From Microbulbifer pacificus (GTDB lineage Bacteria; Pseudomonadota; Gammaproteobacteria; Pseudomonadales; Cellvibrionaceae): a stretch of DNA of 64,000 nt. The notes beneath the pieces are model-generated. The model had not been told where the DNA came from. It saw only the letters and a program-made list of their open reading frames with translations, and searched no databases. The DNA is taken from contig NZ_PREV01000027.1 in NCBI RefSeq assembly GCF_002959965.1, positions 124,001 to 188,000 of the forward strand, given 5' to 3'. Made by a program: the position numbers and the translations under genes. Below are positions 1 to 8,830 of this stretch, piece after piece (within the stretch, counting starts at the first letter, position 1; each line of letters begins with the position of its first letter).

Positions 1-1
1 G

Positions 2-232
2 AAAATGATGAGCGTCGGTCTGCACTGCCGGTTGATCGGCCGCCCCGGCCGCTTTCGCGCCCTGCAAAAATTTCTCGATTATATCGAGCAGCACGACCGG
101 GTCTGGGTAACCCGCCGTGTCGATATCGCCCGCCACTGGGCGACGTACCACCCAGCACAGAAACTCCCCGCCCAGAGCGGGAATGGAAAACTGGTTTGTA
201 GCCGTTTGGACACAGTACTGGAACAGCAATGA
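2..232 (+). CDS. puuE: Allantoinase PuuE-type, C-terminal end (partial)
   Basis: This is the last 76 codons of a gene that begins before the window. The tail reads HCRLIGRPGRFRALQKFLDY, then HDRVWVTRRVDIARHW. That is the typical C-terminus of the polysaccharide-deacetylase-like allantoinase/PuuE family, which opens allantoin to allantoate. The stop TGA overlaps the allE start in an ATGA tetranucleotide, so the two genes are translationally coupled and allE acts in the same pathway. The catalytic metal site would lie upstream and cannot be seen. The family call rests on this tail and the neighbours only. Confidence 0.75.
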   Translation, partial: KMMSVGLHCRLIGRPGRFRALQKFLDYIEQHDRVWVTRRVDIARHWATYHPAQKLPAQSGNGKLVCSRLDTVLEQQ

Positions 233-1080
233 GCAACTCGAACTATCCAATGCATACCTATTACGCTCCCAAAGGTGGTCATCCACCGCAGACACAGCTG
301 CTGTCTGATCGCGCCGTGTTTACCGAAGCCTATGCGGTCATTCCCAAAGGCGTAATGCGGGATATTGTCACCAGCTACCTGCCATTCTGGGAAAAAACCC
401 GTCTGTGGGTTCTGTCCCGCCCGCTGTCTGGTTTCGCCGAAACGTTCTCCCAATACATCATGGAAGTGCAGTCCGGCGGCGGCAGCGAGCGGCCGGAATC
501 CGATCCCAATGCCGAAGGCGTGCTGTTTGTCGTGGAAGGGGAGCTGACACTCACCCTGAATGGCCAGCGCTATCGTATGGAAGAGGGCGGCTACGCATTT
601 ATTCCGCCGGGCAGCGACTGGCAGGTACGCAACGAGTGTGCGTCCACACTGCGTTTTCACTGGATCCGGAAATATTACGAACGCGTCGATGGCATTGATG
701 TGCCGGAAGCCTTCGTCACCAACGAAAAAGATATTCAGCCCATTGAAATGCCGGACACCGAAGGTTGCTGGGCCACCACACGCTTTGTCGATATCGAAGA
801 TATTCGCCACGACATGCACGTGAACATAGTCACTTTTCAACCCGGTGGTGTGATTCCATTTGCGGAAACCCACGTGATGGAGCACGGCCTCTACGTCCTC
901 CAGGGCAAGGCCGCCTATCTGTTGAACAAAGACTGGGTGGAAGTGGAAGCTGGCGATTACATGTGGTTGCGTGCGTTCTGTCCCCAGGCGTGCTACGCCG
1001 GTGGCCCCGGTCCCTTCCGCTATCTGCTTTACAAAGACGTCAATCGTCAAATGAAGCTGGGCGGATTTGGCCAGCGCTGA
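229..1080 (+). CDS. allE: (S)-ureidoglycine aminohydrolase AllE
   Basis: This 283-residue bicupin protein matches AllE (YlbA), the manganese enzyme that removes ammonia from (S)-ureidoglycine to give (S)-ureidoglycolate in allantoin catabolism. Two cupin halves are visible: the first around residues 75-140 (EGVLFVVEGELTLTLNG, FIPPGSDWQVRN), the second around 195-270 (VTFQPGGVIPFAETHVMEHG, VLQGKAAYLLN). The second half carries the E/H-rich metal-binding segment ETHVMEHG. The length fits the family. The ATG overlaps the preceding allantoinase stop, and the next gene, allA, uses its product. Confidence 0.93.
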   Translation: MSNSNYPMHTYYAPKGGHPPQTQLLSDRAVFTEAYAVIPKGVMRDIVTSYLPFWEKTRLWVLSRPLSGFAETFSQYIMEVQSGGGSERPESDPNAEGVLFVVEGELTLTLNGQRYRMEEGGYAFIPPGSDWQVRNECASTLRFHWIRKYYERVDGIDVPEAFVTNEKDIQPIEMPDTEGCWATTRFVDIEDIRHDMHVNIVTFQPGGVIPFAETHVMEHGLYVLQGKAAYLLNKDWVEVEAGDYMWLRAFCPQACYAGGPGPFRYLLYKDVNRQMKLGGFGQR

Positions 1081-1142
1081 TTGCTATGCGCATACACGGA
1101 AGTGGCGCACCCAAATTCAAGTAAAAAATGGAGAGAACCACC

Positions 1143-1667
1143 ATGCTCGAACTCAAGGCACAACCGCTCACGGCCGAAGCCTTTGCACCCTACGGTGATG
1201 TGATTGACAGCCGCACTGCGGATTCCTTTGCGATCAACGGCGGACGCGCGCAGCGCTATCACGACCTGGTGCAGATCGAAACCCTCGGTGAAGACGCCCG
1301 CCCACTGGTGAGCATCTTTATCAGTGAGCCGGTGGATCTGCCGCTGCAGCTGACGTACCTGGAGCGGCACCCGCTGGGCAGTCAGGCGTTCATTCCGATG
1401 CACGAAGAACGCTTTGTCATCGTGGTGGCGCCGAAGGGGGAGTCCATCGATCCAAAAGATGTGCGCGCATTCATTACCGACGGACGCCAGGGCGTGAATT
1501 ACCGCGCGGGTCTGTGGCACGGCGTGCAATCGGTGATCGAGCGCAAAGGCGAGTTCGTGGTGGTGGATCGCGGTGGCAAAGGAAAAAACTGCGACGAGTA
1601 CCCGATGGATATCCGGGTACATGTAGAAGATGTGGTCGTGGGCAAAGAGGCCATGGCGACCGCCTGA
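1143..1667 (+). CDS. allA: Ureidoglycolate lyase AllA
   Basis: This 174-residue protein of the ureidoglycolate lyase family splits (S)-ureidoglycolate into glyoxylate and urea. Recognisable segments are LTAEAFAPYGDVID near the N-terminus, the central RHPLGSQAFIPM, and GVNYRAGLWHGVQSV, the typical cupin-like AllA core. The ATG at 1143 was chosen because GGAGAG (1130-1135) lies 7 bases upstream; the in-frame ATG at 1128 would place that site inside the gene. It follows allE and feeds glyoxylate to gcl downstream. Confidence 0.92.
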   Translation: MLELKAQPLTAEAFAPYGDVIDSRTADSFAINGGRAQRYHDLVQIETLGEDARPLVSIFISEPVDLPLQLTYLERHPLGSQAFIPMHEERFVIVVAPKGESIDPKDVRAFITDGRQGVNYRAGLWHGVQSVIERKGEFVVVDRGGKGKNCDEYPMDIRVHVEDVVVGKEAMATA

Positions 1668-1765
1668 TGAGAGAACGCCGGAAACCGGGAACAGAAACGG
1701 TGCCGGTGCGGGAAGCAAGAATAACCAAGCAATTTCTGAAGTGATGACTTCAGTGGGAGAAAACT

Positions 1766-3541
1766 ATGGCTCGCATGACAGCTGCAGAAGCCGCGGTTCA
1801 CGTGTTAAGAAAAGAGGGCATTGACGTTGCCTTCGGCGTGCCCGGTGCCGCGATCAACCCATTCTACGCCGCGCTGCGCAAAGTCGGCGGTATCGACCAT
1901 ACCCTGGCGCGACACGTGGAGGGCGCCTCGCATATGGCGGAGGGTTACACTCGTACCAAGGCCGGCAATATCGGTGTTTGTATCGGTACCTCTGGCCCCG
2001 CCGGTACCGACATGATTACCGGTCTTTACTCCGCCAGCGCGGATTCCATTCCGATCCTGTGCATCACCGGCCAGGCGCCGGTATCCAAACTGCACAAGGA
2101 AGATTTCCAGGCGGTGGATATCAAAGCCATTGCCGGTCCGGTCACCAAATGGGCGATCACCGTGATGGAGCCCGCCCAGGTGCCGCGCGCTTTCCAGCAG
2201 GCGTTCCACCTGATGCGCAGCGCGCGCCCGGGTCCGGTACTGATTGACCTGCCCATCGACGTGCAGATGACCGAAATCGAATTCGATCCGGATACCTACG
2301 AGCCGTTGCCCGTGTACAAGCCGGCCGCTACCCGCGCTCAGGTTGAAAAAGCACTGACCATGCTGAATGAGGCCGACAAGCCGCTGCTGGTTGCCGGTGG
2401 TGGTGTGATCAATGCGGACGCCAGCGATCTGCTCACCGAGTTTGCGGAAATCACCGGTGTACCGGTAATTCCCACCCTGATGGGCTGGGGCACTATCCCG
2501 GATGATCACCCGCTGATGGCGGGCATGGTGGGCCTGCAGACCTCCCACCGTTACGGCAATGCGACCATGCTGGCTTCTGACTTCGTAATGGGCATCGGCA
2601 ACCGCTGGGCCAACCGCCACACTGGTAATGTTTCGACCTACACCGAAGGTCGCAAGTTCGTACACGTGGATATCGAGCCCACCCAGATCGGTCGTATTTT
2701 CGGCCCGGACTACGGCATTGTTTCCGATGCCAAGGCCGCGCTGGAATTGATGATTGAAGTAGCCAGCGAATGGAAAGCCGCCGGTCGTCTGAAAGACCGC
2801 GCGCAATGGGTTGACGAATGTCAGGAGCGTAAACGCACCCTGCTGCGCAAGACCCACTTCGACAACGTGCCGGTAAAACCCCAGCGCGTGTACGAGGAAA
2901 TGAATAAGGTCTTCGGCAAAAACGCTCGCTACGTTTCCACCATCGGTCTGTCACAGATTGCGGGCGCCCAGTTCCTGCACGTGTACAAGCCGCGCCACTG
3001 GATCAACTGCGGCCAGGCTGGCCCGCTGGGCTGGACGGTTCCCGCAGCGCTCGGTGTAGCCAAGGCCGACCCGGAAGCGGAAATTGTCGCGCTGTCTGGT
3101 GACTACGACTTCCAGTTCATGGTGGAAGAACTCGCCGCCGGTGCCCAGTTCAACCTGCCGTACATCCACGTACTGGTGAACAACTCCTACCTGGGATTGA
3201 TCCGTCAGGCCCAGCGCAATTTCGATATGGATTACTGCGTGCAGCTGGCGTTTGAAAACATCAACTGCCCGGAAATCGAAGGCTACGGTGTGGACCACGT
3301 TTCCGTAGTGGAAGGCCTCGGTTGTAAAGCGCTGCGTGTCACCCACCCGGACGATATTGCCCCGGCACTGGAAAAAGCCCGCGAACTGATGAAGCAGCAC
3401 CGCGTACCGGTTGTGGTTGAGGTAATTCTCGAGCGCGTCACCAACATTTCCATGGGTGTGGATCTCGACGGTGTAAACGAGTTTGAAGCGCTGGCCGAAG
3501 GCGAGGGCGACGCGCCCACCTCTATCGCCGCACTGACTTAA
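1766..3541 (+). CDS. gcl: Glyoxylate carboligase
   Basis: This 591-residue thiamine-diphosphate enzyme condenses two glyoxylates to tartronate semialdehyde and CO2. It is nearly collinear with E. coli Gcl (593 residues). The N-terminal pyrimidine-binding domain has [12 protein letters not shown] and [14 protein letters not shown]. Val51 replaces the catalytic Glu of most ThDP enzymes, a known hallmark of Gcl. The central FAD/TPP domain has PTLMGWG. The C-terminal cofactor motif begins GDYDFQF near residue 446 and runs to VNN. A purine-rich site (GTGGGAG) precedes the ATG. It heads the gcl-hyi-glxR glycerate pathway. Confidence 0.97.
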   Translation: MARMTAAEAAVHVLRKEGIDVAFGVPGAAINPFYAALRKVGGIDHTLARHVEGASHMAEGYTRTKAGNIGVCIGTSGPAGTDMITGLYSASADSIPILCITGQAPVSKLHKEDFQAVDIKAIAGPVTKWAITVMEPAQVPRAFQQAFHLMRSARPGPVLIDLPIDVQMTEIEFDPDTYEPLPVYKPAATRAQVEKALTMLNEADKPLLVAGGGVINADASDLLTEFAEITGVPVIPTLMGWGTIPDDHPLMAGMVGLQTSHRYGNATMLASDFVMGIGNRWANRHTGNVSTYTEGRKFVHVDIEPTQIGRIFGPDYGIVSDAKAALELMIEVASEWKAAGRLKDRAQWVDECQERKRTLLRKTHFDNVPVKPQRVYEEMNKVFGKNARYVSTIGLSQIAGAQFLHVYKPRHWINCGQAGPLGWTVPAALGVAKADPEAEIVALSGDYDFQFMVEELAAGAQFNLPYIHVLVNNSYLGLIRQAQRNFDMDYCVQLAFENINCPEIEGYGVDHVSVVEGLGCKALRVTHPDDIAPALEKARELMKQHRVPVVVEVILERVTNISMGVDLDGVNEFEALAEGEGDAPTSIAALT

Positions 3542-3556
3542 GACAGGAGAAGCACA

Positions 3557-4336
3557 ATGCCAAAATTTACTGCCAACCTGAGCATGCTGTTCACCGAGGT
3601 GGATTTCCTCGACCGATTCAAAGCCGCCGCTGATGCGGGCTTCAAGGGCGTGGAATACCTGTTCCCCTACGATTACAGCGTGCAGGAAATCAAACAGCGC
3701 CTGGACGACAACGGTCTGACCCAGGTGCTGCACAACCTCCCCGCCGGCGATTGGGCCGCGGGTGAGCGCGGCATCGCCTGTCACCCGGATCGTGTAAAGG
3801 AGTTCCGGGCGGGCGTTGCCAAAGCCATCGAGTACGCCACCGCGCTGGGCTGCAAACAGGTGAACTGTCTCGCGGGTATCTCGCCGGCGGGCGTGGGCAA
3901 GGAAGAGGCACGCCAGACTCTGATCGAGAACCTGCGCTTTGCCGCCGACAACCTGCAGGCTGCCGGCATTCTGCTGCTGGCGGAGCCCATCAACACCCGC
4001 GATATTCCCGGGTTTTTCCTGAATGGCACCGAGCAGGCGCTGGAAATTTTCGATGAGGTGGGCAGCAACAATCTGAAGTTGCAGTACGACATCTACCACA
4101 TGCAGATCATGGAAGGTGATCTCGCGCCGACCATCGAAAAGCATCTGGAACATATTGCCCATGTTCAGCTCGCGGACAACCCTGGCCGTCACGAGCCGGG
4201 CACCGGGGAAATCAACTACCCCTTCCTGTTCCAGCACCTGGACAAGCTCGGTTATGAAGGTTGGATCGGGTGCGAGTACAAGCCGAAAACCACCACCACC
4301 GAAGGCCTGGGCTGGCTGGATGCGGCACACGGTTAA
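3557..4336 (+). CDS. hyi: Hydroxypyruvate isomerase
   Basis: This 259-residue TIM-barrel protein of the xylose-isomerase-like family interconverts hydroxypyruvate and tartronate semialdehyde. It starts with the family signature NLSMLFTEVDFLDRF. It keeps the two conserved acidic active-site segments LLAEPINTRDIPGFFL and GWIGCEYKPKTTT, plus QYDIYHMQIMEGD. Its length equals E. coli Hyi (258). It begins 15 bases after gcl, with AGGAGA just upstream. It is in the same transcription unit as gcl and glxR. Confidence 0.95.
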   Translation: MPKFTANLSMLFTEVDFLDRFKAAADAGFKGVEYLFPYDYSVQEIKQRLDDNGLTQVLHNLPAGDWAAGERGIACHPDRVKEFRAGVAKAIEYATALGCKQVNCLAGISPAGVGKEEARQTLIENLRFAADNLQAAGILLLAEPINTRDIPGFFLNGTEQALEIFDEVGSNNLKLQYDIYHMQIMEGDLAPTIEKHLEHIAHVQLADNPGRHEPGTGEINYPFLFQHLDKLGYEGWIGCEYKPKTTTTEGLGWLDAAHG

Positions 4337-4375
4337 GCCGTAAACCAATAAATGTAAAAAATCCTGGAGAGAGAA

Positions 4376-5263
4376 ATGAGCAAGATCGGATTTATCGGAC
4401 TCGGCATCATGGGCCGCCCAATGGCGGGCCACCTGCTGGACGCAGGCCACGAGCTGTTCACCAATGATCGCGGGCGCGCGCTGGATGCCGCCCTGGCCGA
4501 AAAAGGCATGCAGGTTGTCGCCAGCCCGAAAGCCGTGGCGGAAAACTGCGAAATCATCATCACCATGGTACCGGACACTCCGGACGTGGAATCCGTCCTG
4601 TTTGGCGAAGACGGTGTCGTCGAAGGCCTGCAGCCCGGTGCCCTGGTGATCGACATGAGCTCCATCGCCCCGGTGCCGACACAGGCGTTCGCCAAGCGCA
4701 TTGCCGCCGCCGGCGGCGAATACGTGGATGCGCCGGTATCCGGCGGTGAGGGTGGTGCTATCAATGCGGCGCTGACCATCATGGTGGGAGCTACCGAGGA
4801 AGGCTTCGTGCGCGCAAAGCCGATTCTCGAAATCATGGGTAAAACCATCACCCATATCGGCCCCCAGGGTTCCGGTCAGACCTGTAAAGTCGCCAACCAG
4901 ATCATCGTCGCACTCACCATCGAAGCCGTCTCCGAAGGCCTTCTGTTTGCCTCCAGAGCCGGCGCCGATGTGGCCAAAGTACGCGAAGCCCTGCTGGGCG
5001 GCCTGGCCTCCTCCAAAATCCTGGAAGTGCACGGCGAGCGCATGATCAAACGCACCTTCGACCCCGGCTTCCGTATCCGACTGCACCAGAAGGACCTGAA
5101 CCTGGCCCTGGAAAGTGCCCGCGCGTTCAACCTCAGCCTGCCGGGCACCGCCAATGCCCAGCAACTGTTCCAGGCCTGCGCCGCTAACGGCGGCGCCGAC
5201 TGGGATCACTCCGGCATCGTGCGTGCGCTGGAGAAACTGGCGGATCACGAGATCGGTCAGTAA
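4376..5263 (+). CDS. glxR: Tartronate semialdehyde reductase (2-hydroxy-3-oxopropionate reductase)
   Basis: This 295-residue beta-hydroxyacid dehydrogenase uses NAD(P)H to reduce tartronate semialdehyde to D-glycerate. The Rossmann motif GFIGLGIMGRPMAGHL is at the N-terminus, the substrate-binding motif DAPVSGGEGGA near residue 120, and the catalytic lysine lies in GSGQTCKVANQ near residue 171. GGAGAGAG stands directly before the ATG. The gene closes the gcl-hyi-glxR set and is followed by a clear intrinsic terminator. The glycerate it makes is the substrate of the kinase encoded downstream. Confidence 0.95.
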   Translation: MSKIGFIGLGIMGRPMAGHLLDAGHELFTNDRGRALDAALAEKGMQVVASPKAVAENCEIIITMVPDTPDVESVLFGEDGVVEGLQPGALVIDMSSIAPVPTQAFAKRIAAAGGEYVDAPVSGGEGGAINAALTIMVGATEEGFVRAKPILEIMGKTITHIGPQGSGQTCKVANQIIVALTIEAVSEGLLFASRAGADVAKVREALLGGLASSKILEVHGERMIKRTFDPGFRIRLHQKDLNLALESARAFNLSLPGTANAQQLFQACAANGGADWDHSGIVRALEKLADHEIGQ

Positions 5264-5296
5264 CGACAGAATGTAAGTAAAGAACCCAGTGTGTTT

Positions 5297-5335
5297 CCGC
5301 TGGCGACGAAGAATCGCCGTCGCCAGCGGCTTTTT
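5297..5335 (+). terminator. Intrinsic terminator after glxR
   Basis: A perfect 12-bp stem, CCGCTGGCGACG (5297-5308) with CGTCGCCAGCGG (5318-5329), is followed by CTTTTT. It probably ends the puuE-allE-allA-gcl-hyi-glxR transcript and separates it from the glycerate kinase gene. Confidence 0.85.
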
Positions 5336-5380
5336 CCGGAACCCTTTTTGCATTGCTCATGTATGAGAGCGCAAAACAGA

Positions 5381-5464
5381 CCGGATAAGGGAGGCGTGTC
5401 CACGGACTCCCCAGTAAGGCTCTTCTCCGTGAGTCAAGCTGTCGGACACGTTTCCCTTATCCGG
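5381..5464. repeat. Long inverted repeat in the glxR/glycerate kinase gap
   Basis: The arm CCGGATAAGGGAGGCGTGTC (5381-5400) pairs with the arm ending at 5464 (GGACACGTTTCCCTTATCCGG). This gives about 20 pairs around a 42-base loop that itself contains ACGGA...TCCGT. It has no run of T and looks different from the palindromic repeat that follows at 5521. Function unknown. Confidence 0.6.
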
Positions 5465-5520
5465 TTTGAAAGTCAAATAACCTGAGACGGCACTACACTG
5501 TCGAAAGATTTATTCAGATG

Positions 5521-5666
5521 CGAAGTGCAGAAATTTGACGTGAAGGCGGAGTGCTGGGTGGAAGGTTTCGAAAGCGTCGGCGACAAGGATGTCGCCGACG
5601 CAGCGTACAGGGATGTATTCACAGCGGTTTCGAAACCTTCCACCCAGTGCTCAGCCGCTACCACGC
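5521..5666 (+). repeat. Nested palindromic repeat, copy 1
   Basis: Outer arms CTGGGTGGAAGGTTTCGAAA (5554-5573) and its exact complement (5628-5647) enclose a perfect inner hairpin, GCGTCGGCGAC (5574-5584) with GTCGCCGACGC (5591-5601). A core, GTACAGGGATGTATTCACAG, follows the inner hairpin. The left flank (CGAAGT...AAATTTGA.GTGAAGGCGGAGTGC) and right flank (GTGCTCAGCCGCTACC) resemble those of the copies at 10705 and 19855. It lies between glxR and the glycerate kinase gene, so this 463-bp gap holds a terminator and two large hairpins and no gene. Confidence 0.75.
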
Positions 5667-5726
5667 CCGCTATTGATAGCTGGACTGTTTGGCGCGCCAC
5701 AAATAACAAGAGTGAGGTCACTGTCG

Positions 5727-7037
5727 ATGAACAAACTGCCCGAAATGAAGTCCCTCAACCGCCCCGCGGATTACATCGCCTGGCTGCGGGACCTGTCTGA
5801 AATCGCCATCGCCTCCGTACACCCGGACACATTGCTCCCCTCGCGCCTGCCCGAGCCCCCAACCGGCCGCACCATCGTCATCGGCGCAGGCAAGGCCGCC
5901 GCCGCCATGGCCGCCGCCCTGGAAAAAGCCTGGGCGAAGAAATACATGCGCGCCGAAATCGAAGGCCTCGTCGTCACACGCTACGAACACGGCGCCAGCT
6001 GCAAAAAAATTGAAGTCCTCGAAGCCTCTCATCCCATGCCCGACAACATGGGAGAAATCGCCGCGAAACGTATGCTCGCCGCCGTCAAAGACCTCGGTAA
6101 AAACGACCTCGTCATAGCCCTTATCTCAGGCGGCGGCTCTGCACTGATGACCCTGCCTGCCCCCGGACTGTCGCTGGAACAGAAACAGGCCATCAACAAG
6201 GCACTGCTGCGCTGCGGCGCTCCTATTCGCGAAATCAACACCGTGCGCCGACACCTGTCCGCCATCAAAGGTGGCCGTCTCGCCGCCGCCGCGCATCCCG
6301 CGCGCGTAGTCACCTACCTCATTTCCGATGTGCCCGGCGATGACCCGACGCTTATCGCCTCAGGTCCAACCCTGCCGGATGCCTCTACACCGGTGGATGC
6401 GCTGGAAATACTTGAACGCTATAACATCACCATTGATGACGCCGTTCGCACACACCTGCAAAGTGGCAAAAAGGCCCCCAAACTCGGCGACAGAGACTTT
6501 AGCCGCGACACCGCCCGGGTACTGGCCAAAGCCAGCGACGCGCTCAATGCCGCCAGTGATGCCGCCATCGCCGCGGGTATCGACGTGCGGGTACTGGGCG
6601 ATAATCTCGAAGGTGAGGCGCGGGCGCTCGGTCGCGAACATGCGCAGCTTGCGCTTCGGGCACAGCGGGAAATCACCCATCCCTTGCTGATCCTGTCCGG
6701 TGGAGAAACCAGCGTTACCGTCACAGGAAATGGCCGCGGTGGACGCAATGTGGAATATCTGCTCGGATTGTTTACCGCGCTGGGCGGCGCTCAGGGGATA
6801 TATGGTCTTGCGGTGGATACTGACGGCATCGACGGTTCCGAAGATAACGCAGGGGCACTGTTCTCCCCGGACGATTGGGCGAAGATGCAGGCGCAGTCCC
6901 TCAACCCGCGGGAATACCTGGCCAATAACGATGCCTATAGTTTCTTTGCAGAGCTCGAAAATCTGATTGTTACCGGCCCCACGCGCACCAACGTAAATGA
7001 TTTTCGCGCCATCCTGATTTTGCCGGCGTCAAAATAG
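5727..7037 (+). CDS. Glycerate 2-kinase, MOFRL (TtuD/GckA) family
   Basis: This 436-residue protein has the DUF4147 and MOFRL domains of class II glycerate kinases, which phosphorylate D-glycerate, typically to 2-phosphoglycerate. Older databases call it hydroxypyruvate reductase TtuD. Visible motifs: VIGAGKAAAAMA near residue 50, SGGGSALMTLPAPGLSL, NTVRRHLSAIKGGRLA, ISDVPGDDPTLIASGPT, LSGGETSVTV, NGRGGRNVEYLL and DTDGIDGSEDNAGA. The ATG at 5727 is preferred because GTGAGG lies about 9 bases upstream. Longer readings start inside the upstream palindrome, outside the conserved domain. It connects glxR output to glycolysis; pyruvate kinase follows. Confidence 0.92.
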   Translation: MNKLPEMKSLNRPADYIAWLRDLSEIAIASVHPDTLLPSRLPEPPTGRTIVIGAGKAAAAMAAALEKAWAKKYMRAEIEGLVVTRYEHGASCKKIEVLEASHPMPDNMGEIAAKRMLAAVKDLGKNDLVIALISGGGSALMTLPAPGLSLEQKQAINKALLRCGAPIREINTVRRHLSAIKGGRLAAAAHPARVVTYLISDVPGDDPTLIASGPTLPDASTPVDALEILERYNITIDDAVRTHLQSGKKAPKLGDRDFSRDTARVLAKASDALNAASDAAIAAGIDVRVLGDNLEGEARALGREHAQLALRAQREITHPLLILSGGETSVTVTGNGRGGRNVEYLLGLFTALGGAQGIYGLAVDTDGIDGSEDNAGALFSPDDWAKMQAQSLNPREYLANNDAYSFFAELENLIVTGPTRTNVNDFRAILILPASK

Positions 7038-7061
7038 TACAAGGGCGTGCAGTTCTTTTTA

Positions 7062-7201
7062 GTGCGCGAGGCGGCACTGCTGCCGGTGATAACCTTGCGA
7101 GACCGAACTAGGCGCCCCCCGGAACCCATCCCTGGGGGCACTGCAAAAACATCCTGTTTTTGAAGGTCTCGCAAAGTTGTCCCCGGCATCAGCGCCTTCA
7201 C
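7062..7201 (-). repeat. Nested palindromic repeat, copy 2 (inverted orientation)
   Basis: Arms at 7081-7104 and 7165-7188 are complementary at 21 of 24 positions (TGCCGG...TTGCGAGACC). An inner hairpin, CAAAAACA...TGTTTTTG, lies near 7144-7162. Read on the minus strand, the order is TGAAGGCG.TGATGCCGG flank, arm, inner hairpin, CCCAGGGATGGGTTC core, GGGGGGCGCCTAGTTCGGTC, arm, GCAGTGCCGCC flank. The GGGGGGCGCCTAG.TCGGTC block is shared with copy 3 at 10705, which shows these are one family. It lies between the glycerate kinase and pyk genes. Confidence 0.7.
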
Positions 7202-7252
7202 GGCAAACTATGTAGTCTTGAATGACGCCAGATTGAATAAATAGAGGTCCCG

Positions 7253-8731
7253 ATGAGCCAGAAACCCGCCAACCAACGCACGGCCAACCCCATCCGTCGC
7301 ACCAAAATTGTCGCCACGCTTGGCCCCGCCAGCGACAAAGACGGCGTATTGGAAAAAATGCTCAAGGCCGGCGTGGATGTGGTGCGGCTCAATTTTTCCC
7401 ACGGTACTGCCGACGATCACCGCCGTCGCCTGCAGCAGGTGCGGGAAATCGCCGATCGTCTGGGAAAAACCGTAGCCACACTCGGCGATCTGCAGGGGCC
7501 GAAAATCCGTATCGCGCGTTTTAAAGAAAGTGCCGTTTTCCTGCGGGAAGGCCAGCCGTTTGTGCTGGACATGAACCTGGATTCCAGCGGCGGCGACGAG
7601 ACACGCGTCGGTTGCGATTACAAGCAGCTGATCGATGACGTTACCGCTGGCGACGTGTTGCTGCTGGATGATGGTCGTGTGGTGCTGGAAGTGAACACTG
7701 TTACCAGCACGGAAGTACATACCACCGTAGTGGTGGGAGGCCGACTCTCCAACAACAAAGGCATCAACAAACAGGGCGGTGGTCTTTCCGCCGCGGCGCT
7801 GACCGACAAAGACAAGGCCGACCTCAAGACCGCAATCGACATCGGTGTGGATTACCTGGCGGTATCTTTCCCGCGCTGCGCCGCGGATATGGAGGAAGCG
7901 CGCGCATTGCTCGGAGAGGCCGGCAAGCACATCGGCCTGGTGGCAAAAGTGGAGCGTGCCGAAGCCGTCGCCAATGACGATGTCCTGGACGACATTATCC
8001 GCGCGTCCGAAGCGGTGATGGTGGCCCGCGGCGACCTCGGCGTTGAAATTGGCGATGCCGCGCTGATTGGCGTCCAGAAGCGTATGATCAAACGCGCGCG
8101 GCAGTTGAACCGCGCCGTCATCACGGCCACACAGATGCTGGAAACCATGATCACCGCACCGCTGCCCACGCGCGCGGAGGTGTTTGATGTGGCCAACGCG
8201 GTACTGGATGGCACAGATGCGGTCATGCTTTCGGCGGAGACCGCCGCGGGGGACTTTCCGGTTGAGGCGGTGGAGGCCATGACCCGGCTTTGCCTCGGGG
8301 CCGAGCGCGAGCGCTCGGCGCAGGAGTCCGGACACCGGATGCACCAGGGTTTTACCCGGATTGACGAAACCATCTCCCTGTCTGCCATGTACGCGGCCAA
8401 TCATCTCGAAGATGTTACCGCTATCGCCTGCATGACCCAGACCGGCTATACCCCCCTGATCGCCTCGCGCATCCGCTCCGGCCTGCCCATTGTCGGGCTC
8501 GCCCACGACCCCGTCGCCCAGCGCCGTATGGCCCTGTATCGGGGGGTGATCTCGGTGCTGTTTGTTCCCGGCGAAGGGGAGGGCGACCGGGAACTGAATC
8601 GGCGGGCGCTGGAAACACTGCGGGCCCGGGATATCGTCAAGGCGGGAGAGAAGGTGATCCTGATCCGCGGAGACCTGATGCAGTCCCACGGTGGTACCAA
8701 TACTCTGAAGATCCTGGAAGTCGGGAATTGA
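7253..8731 (+). CDS. pyk: Pyruvate kinase
   Basis: This 492-residue cytoplasmic enzyme transfers phosphate from phosphoenolpyruvate to ADP. It starts with [13 protein letters not shown] and VVRLNFSHG, then GDLQGPKIR. The catalytic and metal-binding segment [13 protein letters not shown] is near residue 260, and [19 protein letters not shown] follows. The C-terminal allosteric domain ends ILRGDL-like ([21 protein letters not shown]). AGAGG sits 5-8 bases before the ATG. Its position behind glycerate kinase suggests it helps carry ureide-derived glycerate to pyruvate, though it may also be the general glycolytic enzyme. Confidence 0.96.
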   Translation: MSQKPANQRTANPIRRTKIVATLGPASDKDGVLEKMLKAGVDVVRLNFSHGTADDHRRRLQQVREIADRLGKTVATLGDLQGPKIRIARFKESAVFLREGQPFVLDMNLDSSGGDETRVGCDYKQLIDDVTAGDVLLLDDGRVVLEVNTVTSTEVHTTVVVGGRLSNNKGINKQGGGLSAAALTDKDKADLKTAIDIGVDYLAVSFPRCAADMEEARALLGEAGKHIGLVAKVERAEAVANDDVLDDIIRASEAVMVARGDLGVEIGDAALIGVQKRMIKRARQLNRAVITATQMLETMITAPLPTRAEVFDVANAVLDGTDAVMLSAETAAGDFPVEAVEAMTRLCLGAERERSAQESGHRMHQGFTRIDETISLSAMYAANHLEDVTAIACMTQTGYTPLIASRIRSGLPIVGLAHDPVAQRRMALYRGVISVLFVPGEGEGDRELNRRALETLRARDIVKAGEKVILIRGDLMQSHGGTNTLKILEVGN

Positions 8732-8830
8732 GTACATTCCGCTAAACAGATCGTATACACTGGCTGGCGACATATAGAAAGATAATTTGGCTGCCATTTT
8801 GCATGAGTTCTGCCTGAGGACATCAGGCCC

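Noticed and set aside
2951..5353. 800-residue antisense reading frame opposite gcl-hyi-glxR
   Set aside because: It is opposite three well-recognised genes, has no ribosome site or family features, and follows from the high-G+C codon bias that leaves the antisense frame open.
5381..5666. CRISPR-like array in the glxR downstream gap
   Set aside because: The repeats are inverted, not direct, occur once each and have no spacers or cas genes.
5589..5726. N-terminal extension of glycerate kinase from an upstream start
   Set aside because: It runs through the palindromic repeat and precedes the conserved domain; the ATG at 5727 has a ribosome site.
5525..5800. Short open frames reading DAAYRDVFTAV across the palindromic repeats
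   Set aside because: The peptide is only the translation of the repeat core in copies 1 and 4. It lacks a ribosome site, and such hits reflect the repeat, not a gene.
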